Both the position numbers and the translations under genes were made by a program. The notes under the pieces are model-generated. The model saw only the letters and a program-made list of their open reading frames with translations. It was not told where the DNA came from and ran no database searches. This document shows positions 16,395-23,873 of a DNA stretch of 51,619 bases, piece after piece (the stretch's first letter is position 1; every line of letters starts with the position of its first letter). The stretch covers positions 1 to 51,619 of the forward strand of contig CAKRON010000007.1 in assembly GCA_934373455.1 (NCBI GenBank), in the 5' to 3' direction. The DNA is from an uncultured Marvinbryantia sp. GTDB taxonomy: Bacteria > Bacillota > Clostridia > Lachnospirales > Lachnospiraceae.

Positions 16395-17126
16395 TCATTC
16401 CTTGTGCAAAATATCAGATTTTATTCCAGCATATTCCCACGTCTCTGTATCCAGCAACAAAAACTCCTGTGTTCCGATTGGTCTGCCATCCCGGTACGTG
16501 GAAAACACATCTGAACTGATCAGGTTCTTTTCTCTTGTAATCTCATCCATCGGGGTATGACCCACTACCTGAAGCAGCTTCCGTGGCTTATACAACCGTA
16601 TACCCGAACGCTGTGGACGCAGCCAGATCGGGGACATATCATTCCACATCTCTGTCCTGCCAAGCTTATTGATCTCTTCTATCACCGCATCTACATCGTG
16701 ATATTTCGATTTTGCAACATACTCTTCAACAAAATAATCTAACACTCCTCCATGGGAAAACAACACATTATCTATCTTCTGTACATAACAAATTGGATTA
16801 TCTTCCGAAACTGTCCGCCGCAGTTCCAGCAGCTTTCTCTGTACCGTTTCAGATGCCATCGGACTATATCCACTCTCCAGCCAATGCCAGAAGTAGCTCA
16901 AGTCATGGTTGCCATAACACCATGCCGTATCTGAGAACTCCGTGGCAAACCGGATTGCTTCGTCATAGGTCTCTTCATAGAGTTCAATATCATATTCTCT
17001 GCCCCAGTCATCCGGGATATCCATCAGACATACCGCCCGTTCTGCTTTACCCGTTCTCATAAAATCTGCCGCCTGTCGAAACATCCAAGGCTTCAGATGC
17101 ACATCTGGAATTACCAAAACTTTCAT
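16395..17126 (-). CDS. Calcineurin-like metallophosphoesterase
   Basis: This 243-aa protein has the metallophosphoesterase motifs: I PDVH (Asp8, His10), II a variant MDIPDDWG in place of GDxxDRG, III WCYGNHD, then FSHGG and QVVGHTP for the last metal histidines. The family cleaves phosphomono- or diesters (proteins, RNA ends, cyclic nucleotides). The variant motif II is a small oddity but keeps acidic residues. It is translated together with the TatD-like gene just downstream; substrate unknown. Confidence 0.88.
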   Translation of the reverse strand: MKVLVIPDVHLKPWMFRQAADFMRTGKAERAVCLMDIPDDWGREYDIELYEETYDEAIRFATEFSDTAWCYGNHDLSYFWHWLESGYSPMASETVQRKLLELRRTVSEDNPICYVQKIDNVLFSHGGVLDYFVEEYVAKSKYHDVDAVIEEINKLGRTEMWNDMSPIWLRPQRSGIRLYKPRKLLQVVGHTPMDEITREKNLISSDVFSTYRDGRPIGTQEFLLLDTETWEYAGIKSDILHKE

Positions 17127-17158
17127 CTACGTCACTCTTTCTTTCCACACTTGTATCA

Positions 17159-18031
17159 TCAGCTTTCATTCTCTATTTTAATTTTATTCATAAAAATATT
17201 TATGATCAAAACAAATTGAAAAGCATACATTACGTTATTCAACCAATTAGCTGTCATGAATGGCAGCTCTCCCCTTGTTTTTCTTTGAAATTTAGGAATC
17301 CATATTTGAAATACCCACATAACAGACTGAATCCATGCATAATGCATTATCATTCGATCTTCCGATCTCAGATATTGTCTTGTGACTCTGTACATATAAA
17401 TCAGGACTATCGCTAAAATGATAAAAATAAGGCCATATTCGCAATATTTGCCCAGCCCCCATGAATGGGAAATATATTTCACTCTTATCCCATTAAACCA
17501 TTCCTCCAGTATTGGTCCTGACAGGTATGATATTCGATGCCATAAATAGATGCCAATTATTGTCATTATGATAACCAATGCATAACATATCTTAATTTTT
17601 ACTGCTCCCTGATACTCCCATATCATATACGCCAAAACGATAAGTGCAATTAAAGTTGCGCAATAGAATTGTTCTGCGTTACCTAAAATGATGACATCCA
17701 CAATCATTAATATCATTGGGAACATACTGTTTCTTATATGGTTACGATTCATCGACTTATCTGAATGGTCCGCCAGCATAAAAACCGCGCATAATATAAG
17801 CAATAAAGCCATACCCGATAACGAAAATACCGTAATCATCATTTGCTGAATAATGTCTATCCCAAGGAACTCGCCACTGAATAACAGATAAGTCAACAAC
17901 ACTGTATGTACGATCCGGCTATATTTTTTCAAATATCTGCCAAAATCTTTTTCAAAGATAACAGTAATCATTCCCAGTATAGATACTATACCTACACACC
18001 ATTTACTTACTGTCACTGATGTTTTTCTCAC
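17159..18031 (-). CDS. Divergent SEDS-like (FtsW/RodA-type) membrane protein B
   Basis: A 290-aa very hydrophobic protein (about 8 membrane segments) starting at GTG in a GTGA overlap with the gene before it. The C-terminal segment ELPFMTANWLNNVMYAFQFVLIINI (about 255-279) lines up with the LPFxSYGGSS...LGLLL end of SEDS proteins, and WIQSVMWVFQIWIPKF resembles the preceding RodA/FtsW helix. The usual SYGG signature is absent. Length is about 100 residues below FtsW/RodA. SEDS proteins polymerise peptidoglycan glycan strands at the membrane; whether this one does is unknown. It pairs with the similar protein encoded at 18028-18909. Confidence 0.6.
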   Translation of the reverse strand: MRKTSVTVSKWCVGIVSILGMITVIFEKDFGRYLKKYSRIVHTVLLTYLLFSGEFLGIDIIQQMMITVFSLSGMALLLILCAVFMLADHSDKSMNRNHIRNSMFPMILMIVDVIILGNAEQFYCATLIALIVLAYMIWEYQGAVKIKICYALVIIMTIIGIYLWHRISYLSGPILEEWFNGIRVKYISHSWGLGKYCEYGLIFIILAIVLIYMYRVTRQYLRSEDRMIMHYAWIQSVMWVFQIWIPKFQRKTRGELPFMTANWLNNVMYAFQFVLIINIFMNKIKIENES

Positions 18032-18909
18032 TTATCGTTCACCTCTTTCTCTCTGACTGCTATACTATACACCATTCCCAGTTCCATGAGGCAACCTGCG
18101 TTTATAACAACTGTCTTAGAGAAAAACGGCATTTTTTCATTAAACAGATAAGAAACAATCGGATCTTTCATTCCAACTATGAATATCGCCACCGCACTTA
18201 TGAAATGAATCATCACTGCCAATGATATTATACTTTCCGTTAAATCATTCTTTTTTCTTGTCTGGATATATACTCTGCTAATCCATGCAGTTAATGTTCC
18301 GAATGCGATCACTAATATAAGAAATCCAATGATCCCCAATTGTCCCCACACTAACGCATTCATATACCAGTCTGACGCATCTCCACCATAGAGCATCTGG
18401 GTGCCATATCCACTCCCCCATATTTTTCCATTCTGAATCGCAGAGGAAATATTCACCATACTGCTTTCCATATATCTTTGATATGATAGCAGACTACGTA
18501 ATGGTATACGAAATGTTCTGTGAAAGGCCACCACGTATAATCCCATTGCACTTCCCATCTGTAACACACGCCTCGTCCGGGCTTCTTTACTGATTACAAG
18601 TGCATAAATAATTAATGTGGCACTAATGACATGTATATACAATCTTTGTTCTGTTACCAAAAATAAAACCACAGCTCCCAAAAATCCAACCATTCCCCAT
18701 CGTTTTGGGACACAGGAAATCTTTTTTCTATCCCTATATTCTGAAATTCCGTACACTATTACTACGCTCAAAACTGCCATTACGACCTGTTTTGCCAATT
18801 CTAATACATTGAATTGTGTTGCCGCAAATGTCATCGCAGTCCCATATACCCACAAAAAACTAATCAACATCAAAATTTCCAAATTCATTTTTCTCTTTTT
18901 TGTATTCAT
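18028..18909 (-). CDS. Divergent SEDS-like (FtsW/RodA-type) membrane protein A
   Basis: This 293-aa protein has about 8-9 membrane segments. The N-terminus LEILMLISFLWVYGTAMTFAA resembles the FtsW/RodA first helix (..GLVMVYSAS). The best match is SLLSYQRYMESSMVNISSAIQNGKIWGSGYG, then DASDWYMNALVWGQLGIIGFL, parallel to the SEDS loop YQ..QS..AIgsGglfGkG...TDFIFSvlaEelGfiG; Asp180 sits where SEDS glycosyltransferases keep their catalytic Asp. It is much shorter and more diverged than housekeeping FtsW/RodA/SpoVE. Coupled to protein B by a GTGA overlap. I infer a SEDS relative of unknown function, catalytic or not. Confidence 0.65.
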   Translation of the reverse strand: MNTKKRKMNLEILMLISFLWVYGTAMTFAATQFNVLELAKQVVMAVLSVVIVYGISEYRDRKKISCVPKRWGMVGFLGAVVLFLVTEQRLYIHVISATLIIYALVISKEARTRRVLQMGSAMGLYVVAFHRTFRIPLRSLLSYQRYMESSMVNISSAIQNGKIWGSGYGTQMLYGGDASDWYMNALVWGQLGIIGFLILVIAFGTLTAWISRVYIQTRKKNDLTESIISLAVMIHFISAVAIFIVGMKDPIVSYLFNEKMPFFSKTVVINAGCLMELGMVYSIAVREKEVNDK

Positions 18910-18962
18910 ATTCTGACATATCCTTTACAAAGATTTCTCACATGTAATGCAGTTCCTACTCA

Positions 18963-19247
18963 TCATCTAATCCCAAACCCCGAATCGCCAATTTCTACCG
19001 GAATATCTGCTACATCAATTTTTCTGATCTTAATCAGATCACTGCTGTTTTCAACCAATTTCAACGTCTTTTTTATCTGTTCTTCCGTTCCCTGCATCTC
19101 TGCAGTCACACTGCCATTCTGATTATTCCATACCCATCCTGCTACTCCAACCTGCTCAGCCATATCACGAATTCTGCGGCGAAAGCCACATCCCTGAACC
19201 TTTCCAGAAATAATCAATCGTTTTCTAACTATAATATCCGCACTCAT
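18963..19247 (-). CDS. Acylphosphatase
   Basis: This 94-aa protein is a recognisable acylphosphatase: KRLIISGKVQGCGFRRRIRDMAEQVGVAGWVWNNQNGSVTAEMQG. The catalytic Arg follows the phosphate loop GKVQGxGFR and the catalytic Asn is in GWVWNN. Residues 60-94 complete the ferredoxin-like fold. It hydrolyses acyl phosphates such as carbamoyl-, acetyl- or 1,3-bisphosphoglycerate. It lies between the 168-aa protein and the SEDS-like pair in the same leftward cluster (54 bases before the latter). Confidence 0.93.
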   Translation of the reverse strand: MSADIIVRKRLIISGKVQGCGFRRRIRDMAEQVGVAGWVWNNQNGSVTAEMQGTEEQIKKTLKLVENSSDLIKIRKIDVADIPVEIGDSGFGIR

Positions 19248-19309
19248 ATACTGCCTCCCTGAAAATGCTATCCTAAAAGATCTGCGTATCCTCAGTTTTC
19301 TCCTTCCTG

Positions 19310-19816
19310 TCAGTCGTCATTATTTTCAATTCTAAAATACTCCCATGCATCATATGTAATGTTCACCAGATCAAAATAAAAGAACAAAAAATCAGCATCA
19401 TTTAACCGCATTCTTTCTCCATTTATATCTAATACATCTTCCAACTCACCATTTGAATTCACTAACAAGATTGCTCTGATATTTTCCGAAAAATTTTTTA
19501 TGACTTCCAGTAAAATGATCATCTCTTTCTTTACTACTTTTTGTATCCACCTATACAGGCAATTTTCCTGCATGTCCGATACCCTGAGATATTCTTTCAC
19601 TGTTTCCGGAATCATAACCTTCATCTCTGCACTTTCGGCTTCATACCTACAGCATTCTTTTTTCCACTCTTTCAGGCTTCTATCCAGTACTCTTGCATTC
19701 CCGATCAATGATATAACTGTACTCTGTTCCCGTATCGTATCCTCCAGTTCCGCTAATTCTGGAAATGTCTCATAAAAATGATATCCCTTTTCCCTCAGAT
19801 AGCGCCTGTTTTTCAT
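19310..19816 (-). CDS. Unrecognised 168-aa soluble protein
   Basis: I do not recognise this protein. It starts at the ATG at 19816 with GGTGAG 6 bases upstream. No signal peptide or membrane segment is seen. Residues about 15-125 are predicted mostly helical with charged repeats (EELEDTIREQ, RSLKEWKKECCRYEAESAEM, QKVVKKEMIILLEVIKNFSENIRAILL), then a short strand pair (LVNSNGELEDVLDINGERMRL) and an acidic end (FRIENNDD). Three cysteines include a CC pair. It follows three zinc-ribbon microproteins and precedes acylphosphatase. Base use resembles its neighbours. Confidence 0.7.
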   Translation of the reverse strand: MKNRRYLREKGYHFYETFPELAELEDTIREQSTVISLIGNARVLDRSLKEWKKECCRYEAESAEMKVMIPETVKEYLRVSDMQENCLYRWIQKVVKKEMIILLEVIKNFSENIRAILLVNSNGELEDVLDINGERMRLNDADFLFFYFDLVNITYDAWEYFRIENNDD

Positions 19817-19851
19817 ATATGCTCACCACATCCCTTTATCATGTACATCAA

Positions 19852-19944
19852 TCAATATACCCATCCGGTGCCTTTGCACACTGGACAATCTTTGCCATTC
19901 TGTTTTTTCGTTCCATCACATGCGCTACATACATGTTCTGCCAT
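19852..19944 (-). CDS. Zinc-ribbon microprotein 1 (30 aa, DnaJ-like CxxCxGxG)
   Basis: A 30-codon gene beginning ATG at 19944 with a strong SD (AGGAGG) 9 bases upstream and stopping at TGA. The product MAEHVCSACDGTKKQNGKDC continues PVCKGTGWVY, giving CSACDG (Cys6, Cys9) and CPVCKGTG (Cys20, Cys23), close to one zinc module of the DnaJ cysteine-rich domain. A single zinc ion could be held by the four cysteines. Its length falls below usual gene-calling limits. It is the third of three such genes in a row and ends 35 bases before the 168-aa gene. Confidence 0.7.
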   Translation of the reverse strand: MAEHVCSACDGTKKQNGKDCPVCKGTGWVY

Positions 19945-19976
19945 ATCTGTCTACCTCCTCAGTAAATACATTTACA

Positions 19977-20084
19977 TTATTCTGTGAATACCGTTCCACA
20001 CCTGTTACATACATATTTCCATTTTCTGCCGTCTTCAGATGCCAATTTTCTGGCAGTAAATCCACAACTAGGGCATGTTGCCAT
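19977..20084 (-). CDS. Zinc-ribbon microprotein 2 (35 aa)
   Basis: ATG at 20084 follows GGAGAGGAGGTGAG, an excellent SD, and the frame ends at TAA. The product begins MATCPSCGFTARKL and ends VCNRCGTVFTE, with CxxC pairs at Cys4/Cys7 and Cys26/Cys29, a rubredoxin-knuckle zinc ribbon much like the ends of many RNA- or DNA-binding ribbons. Basic residues (R, K) lie between the knuckles. No other domain fits in 35 residues. It lies 32 bases before microprotein 1 and 60 bases after microprotein 3. Confidence 0.75.
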   Translation of the reverse strand: MATCPSCGFTARKLASEDGRKWKYVCNRCGTVFTE

Positions 20085-20144
20085 TTGGCTCACCTCCTCT
20101 CCTTGATACGATTGTCTCATCACATTTCGCCTTTCTTTTGGAAA

Positions 20145-20252
20145 TTAAAGCCGAATCATTCTTCCGCCACACTGTGAGCAAGTTGCTGTATCTCTCAGCG
20201 CTCTCATGCGGACTGTATAACCACAACTCGTGCATTTAAACCATTCGCTCAT
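20145..20252 (-). CDS. Zinc-ribbon microprotein 3 (35 aa)
   Basis: ATG at 20252 follows GAGAGGAGGACTAG (SD about 9 bases away). The product begins MSEWFKCTSCGYTVRM and ends ATCSQCGGRMIRL: CxxC pairs at Cys7/Cys10 and Cys25/Cys28 with a basic middle. It is the first of three tandem zinc-ribbon genes transcribed leftward and related in design to microprotein 2 (same length, similar knuckle spacing) but not a recent copy. No consensus promoter is found within 70 bases upstream; the 68-bp duplicated block (20321-20388) begins at that distance. Confidence 0.72.
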   Translation of the reverse strand: MSEWFKCTSCGYTVRMRALRDTATCSQCGGRMIRL

Positions 20253-20320
20253 ATTTTCTAGTCCTCCTCTCTTTGATAATACGAGTATGCCATGCCATTC
20301 CGCTTCTTGTTTGGAAAAAT

Positions 20321-20388
20321 TTGTCGAACGATTTTATTTGCGTCCGTCCAATATCTATGTTATCGTAAAACTACATTTCAACGGAATC
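20321..20388 (+). repeat. 68-bp duplicated non-coding block, copy A
   Basis: This block matches, in inverted orientation and without gaps, 27665-27732: 57 of 68 positions are identical, with the first 20 (TTGTCGAACGATTTTATTTG) exact. Some similarity continues further toward the Rpn gene. It lies 65 bases upstream of the Rpn-type gene and on the other side faces the zinc-ribbon genes. It has no open frame; it could be part of a mobile unit, a regulatory region or an RNA. Confidence 0.8.
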
Positions 20389-20453
20389 TAATTATCCCGC
20401 CATTCGGCATTTATTCCTAAAATGTAAAATATAATAGAAACGAGGTATTGTCT

Positions 20454-21461
20454 ATGACCGAAACTGACAAACATATACTTGCGCTGAATCCATACAACCA
20501 GCTATTGGATTTCATTAATCCAGAGGAAAAAGTGTCATATGGCATGATGAATGATTATATGTTCCGCGCTGTTCTACAGAAATCACCAGATGCTTTACGA
20601 GGACTTCTCAGTGCTCTTCTGCATATACCTGAATCTGAGATCATCTCCTGCGAAATCTGCAATCCGATCATACTTGGTGATGCACTGGATGAAAAAACTT
20701 GCATTCTTGATATTCTGGTATTATTGAATCGAAATCGACAGATTAATCTTGAAATGCAGGTTGGCTCTATTGAAAACTGGACTGACCGATCTTTATATTA
20801 TCTTTGTAAGATGTTTACTGATCTAAAGGAAGGGATGGATTATACGCAAACCAAGCCTTCCATTCATATTGGTATCCTTTCAAAATCACCGTTACCAGAA
20901 GATGCCGCTTTTTATAATGAATATTCTTTAAAAAACAGAAAAACTGGCTATGAATTTACTGGAAAATTCTCGCTTCACGTGTTAGACTTATCCTATATTA
21001 GTAAGGTCACAGATGATGTGAAGAATACCTCATTATATTACTGGGCATGCTTATTTAAAGCAACAACATGGAAGGAGATGCTAACTATGGCTGAACAATC
21101 AGAATCTATCAGAAAAGCGGTTGTAACCCTTCATCAATTGACAAACGATGAGAAAATAAAATTACAGTGTGAAGCCAGAGAACGCTACCGTATGGACTGG
21201 CAAAGCTCCATGCGTACCAGTTTTGAAAAAGGTAAAAAAGAGGGGCTGGCTGAAGCTGCCAATGAAATAAAACGCGAACGTGATCGTGCCAATGAAGCTC
21301 AAAAGCAAGTAGCTGCTGCACAGAAATTTGTTACATTAACACAAAAACTCCTCTCAGCAAATCGCATGGACGATTTAGACAGAGCTTTAAAAGATATGTC
21401 TTACCGAGAACAACTTATCCATGAACTTCATATTACTTCGGAAGATTCCATGTCACAATAG
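20454..21461 (+). CDS. Rpn-family PD-(D/E)XK nuclease / putative transposase
   Basis: Start at the ATG at 20454 (335 aa; SD CGAGG). The N-terminal half is the Rpn nuclease domain: YGMMNDYMFRAVLQKSPDALRGLLSALLHI, then the PD-(D/E)XK core with Asp in CILDILVLL and Glu-x-Gln in INLEMQVG, then RSLYYLCKMFTDLKEGMDY. The C-terminal third (about 225-320) is a charged coiled coil (SFEKGKKEGLAEAANEIKRERDRANEAQKQVAAAQK). Rpn proteins are endonucleases that promote recombination and are spread as mobile-like families; a role in genome rearrangement or phage response is possible. A TATAAT stands at 20430-20435. Directly after it lies a truncated XRE gene. Confidence 0.88.
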   Translation: MTETDKHILALNPYNQLLDFINPEEKVSYGMMNDYMFRAVLQKSPDALRGLLSALLHIPESEIISCEICNPIILGDALDEKTCILDILVLLNRNRQINLEMQVGSIENWTDRSLYYLCKMFTDLKEGMDYTQTKPSIHIGILSKSPLPEDAAFYNEYSLKNRKTGYEFTGKFSLHVLDLSYISKVTDDVKNTSLYYWACLFKATTWKEMLTMAEQSESIRKAVVTLHQLTNDEKIKLQCEARERYRMDWQSSMRTSFEKGKKEGLAEAANEIKRERDRANEAQKQVAAAQKFVTLTQKLLSANRMDDLDRALKDMSYREQLIHELHITSEDSMSQ

Positions 21462-21476
21462 ATCTTTCCAATTTCT

Positions 21477-21719
21477 AAATTTTCAGATACTGTGAGAAAT
21501 AGCTATATTCAAAGCATCATCTCTGGAAGATCTATGCCTTCCATGGCAGAATTTTTGTATATCTGCGACTATCTCGATGTCACGCCAATGGAATTTTTTG
21601 ATGAATCTGTGGATAATCCGGCACTTATCAGCAATCTTGTTCAAAAAACTTCAAATCTTGCTGATTCTGACCTTCATATGCTGTGCCAGATGACTGACCG
21701 TATGGCATCCAAATCATGA
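21477..21719 (+). pseudogene. N-terminally truncated XRE regulator
   Basis: The frame reads SYIQSIISGRSMPSMAEFLYI and goes on to TPMEFFDE and LCQMTDRMASKS. It matches the intact regulator at 14752-15066 from residue about 31 on, but the first HTH helices are missing: upstream the similarity stops abruptly near 21490. The only start in frame is a GTG (21492) without an SD. It begins 15 bases after the Rpn stop, so the break coincides with the edge of the Rpn unit. I read it as a remnant cut by insertion or rearrangement. Confidence 0.75.
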
Positions 21720-21781
21720 TAAATGGATGATTTCATTATATAACAGGGAAAATGCAATTTTGTTCTATATTCAAAAAGGAA

Positions 21782-21812
21782 CGAAGATGTTTCTCATCCT
21801 CGTTCCCCTTCT
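21782..21812. terminator. Terminator between XRE remnant and kinase gene
   Basis: CGAAGATG (21782-21789) pairs with CATCCTCG (21795-21802) with one G-U pair and a 5-base loop, followed on the plus strand by TTCCCCTTCTTTTTT. It separates two convergent units. Confidence 0.65.
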
Positions 21813-21815
21813 TTT

Positions 21816-23126
21816 TTATTTACTTTCCCCCGCAAATGTCACTCCAATCCTGATCTGATCCTGCATTCGCTCGATCTCTACATTTCCATCTTTATCTTCT
21901 ATCAGCCTCTGGATCTTCTTTTTCAGATCTGACACTTTTTTCCATTCCTGGCAGGTAAACATCAGTACCTCCTGTCCGGCTATACTATCCATCTGAATAT
22001 GAATCCATGGCATTTCTGCTGAACTTTTTTTCTGTTCCTGTAACAATGCGAATTCAAACAGTGCCATCAGAATCTTTCCCATACACTGCACATCATCCGA
22101 GTTTTGTAGATAATTCTGTATCTGACACTGCACTTCCATTCCCTGTTTTCGAGCCTGCTCGATCTGTACATACAACATTGCATCCAATGTCCATTCTTTG
22201 CAATAAATCCCCGCGTGAACGTTCTGATATGCTTTTTCCAGATCACTCAGGTATTCTGTAATCTGTTCCTGTTTTTCTGACTGTTCACTTTTCTGCATAA
22301 TTTCCTGCATCTGTCGATCAATCAGTTTCTGGCTCTCTTCTATATGACTTCTCTGATATTGCATTGCCTGATATTGTGACTGCATCATGGTCAGCTCCAA
22401 CTGCAGGAACTGGTTCTCTGTTCGGATCTTTTCTTTTTGATTACTGAATATTTTAACTAATCCAAACGTTGCTGCCGCTGCTACTATAAGGCACGGCAGC
22501 ACCATTCCACGTCTGGTTCCATCTTCGGTTGCAATCGGGATGAGCTGTGAGGTCTGCATCACCAGAAAATATTCCAGATAAATGATCCAGATCAGCCTCG
22601 TATGGCGGATTTCGTAGTTCCGGAATAAAATTTGAATTTTTTTCATTATGGCATAAATCGGTATAAATAAAAGTATTTCAAAGATCCATGCCAGCAGATC
22701 CATCGGTCTGAAAGTCAGATACCAGCCAAACATTCCTTCCGGTCGTTTTTCCAGCCAGTTCAAGACAACCATTGAAAATACCATAACAGGCATAGCAGTC
22801 AGCTCCGAAATTGCAATTGCAAATAAAACTCGTACCGGTTCTGCCTCAACCAGATAAATACAGAGAAGGCATGCACCTATACTTCCCAAGGCTCCCAGTA
22901 CAATTTCTGTCAGATGTCCTGATACGGAAATCTGATCACCAAGAGACTGAAAATAACACAGCAATGTAGTTCTGACAAGCATAAAACCAATCATATAGCC
23001 TTTATGCTTCATTTTTCCCACCAGAAGTTCCAGGATTTTGACAGCAAAAAGCTGAAGGGGCAGATTGAGCAGCACCATTCGGATCCAATGATTATCTCTC
23101 AGAAACCATTCTATTACACTGCTCAT
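21816..23126 (-). CDS. Degenerate AgrC-like membrane kinase (pseudokinase candidate)
   Basis: This 436-aa protein has an N-terminal membrane region of about 6-7 segments (1-215), then a long coiled coil (about 225-300: QKEKIRTENQFLQLELTMMQSQYQAMQYQRSHIEESQKLIDRQMQEIMQKSEQ) and a C-terminal GHKL-like remnant. The usual His motif (RHDxxNH) is replaced by YQRSHIEES, and the N-box (NxxxNAIE) reads ILMALFEFALLQE, so phosphate transfer and ATP binding look lost. It is coupled by ATGA overlap to an intact kinase that lacks a sensor domain. I infer a sensor subunit for that kinase. Confidence 0.75.
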   Translation of the reverse strand: MSSVIEWFLRDNHWIRMVLLNLPLQLFAVKILELLVGKMKHKGYMIGFMLVRTTLLCYFQSLGDQISVSGHLTEIVLGALGSIGACLLCIYLVEAEPVRVLFAIAISELTAMPVMVFSMVVLNWLEKRPEGMFGWYLTFRPMDLLAWIFEILLFIPIYAIMKKIQILFRNYEIRHTRLIWIIYLEYFLVMQTSQLIPIATEDGTRRGMVLPCLIVAAAATFGLVKIFSNQKEKIRTENQFLQLELTMMQSQYQAMQYQRSHIEESQKLIDRQMQEIMQKSEQSEKQEQITEYLSDLEKAYQNVHAGIYCKEWTLDAMLYVQIEQARKQGMEVQCQIQNYLQNSDDVQCMGKILMALFEFALLQEQKKSSAEMPWIHIQMDSIAGQEVLMFTCQEWKKVSDLKKKIQRLIEDKDGNVEIERMQDQIRIGVTFAGESK

Positions 23127-23869
23127 TTGCTCTCATCCTCCTGTATTCTGCATTTCAACAAAATCGTCTCGCAAAAAACGGATGTTTTCTGATCAATACT
23201 TACTTTTTCTTCACCCTGATATTGTTTTACCAGATATTCTATAATGCCTCTTCCTATCCCGTGCTCTCCCTTTTTCTCCGTTTGAAAATTGATCTTCTTA
23301 TCTGGACGGATTTTATTCTTTATCTGCAGCCAGACTTCTCCCTGCTCTTTTTGTTTCATATCAAGCCAGATGCCCCGCTGCTCTTCTGCCTCTATTTTCT
23401 CATTCTCTTCTATGGCATTGTCCAGAAGATTGACCAGAATTCCTACCATATCCATATCTCTGACCAGCGAATATTCCTTTTCTTCTATATTAAGGTACAA
23501 CGAAATCCCCTTCTCCTGACACTGCTTTCTTTTCATAGATAGAATGGCGTTCACTACTTCACTTTCACTCTCACCTTTATTTTCTACTCTTCGATATTCC
23601 AGCTTCAGCCCATCCGCATACTTCTGTAATTCTGCTCTATCTTCCTCCGCCATCAATACCTCCAGTGTCTGAATATGTTTTGCCAGATCATGACGGAACT
23701 TTCTTGTCATATCGATCTGCTCTTGTATCGTTTGATAAAATCCCTGCAATGTAACCATATAAGACTGTATCAACCGATTTCTTTCTTCTTCTTTTTCCAG
23801 CTGCACTGTTTTCCGCGCTAATAACAGAACAGAAAGAGCAATCAATAAATAAGCTGCTATAATATACAT
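23123..23869 (-). CDS. AgrC/GHKL-type sensor histidine kinase with minimal membrane part
   Basis: Start taken at the ATG at 23869, just after the response regulator stop, with GGAG within its last codons; a longer frame would overlap the regulator. The 248-aa protein has one membrane helix (MYIIAAYLLIALSVLLLARK), a dimerisation helix with phospho-acceptor His60 in RKFRHDLAKHIQTLE, and an ATPase domain with N-box NLLDNAIEE (about 147-155) and GEHGIGRGIIEYLV. This is the catalytic core of AgrC-like quorum-sensing kinases without the polytopic sensor. It is sandwiched between an AgrA-like regulator and a sensor-bearing degenerate kinase, all coupled. Confidence 0.88.
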   Translation of the reverse strand: MYIIAAYLLIALSVLLLARKTVQLEKEEERNRLIQSYMVTLQGFYQTIQEQIDMTRKFRHDLAKHIQTLEVLMAEEDRAELQKYADGLKLEYRRVENKGESESEVVNAILSMKRKQCQEKGISLYLNIEEKEYSLVRDMDMVGILVNLLDNAIEENEKIEAEEQRGIWLDMKQKEQGEVWLQIKNKIRPDKKINFQTEKKGEHGIGRGIIEYLVKQYQGEEKVSIDQKTSVFCETILLKCRIQEDESK

Positions 23870-23873
23870 CTCA

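Noticed and set aside
20253..20320. Sigma-K/E-type promoter for the zinc-ribbon cluster (CATACTCG near 20300 on the minus strand)
   Set aside because: The -10-like match is partial and no matching -35 lies at the right distance, so it was not listed.
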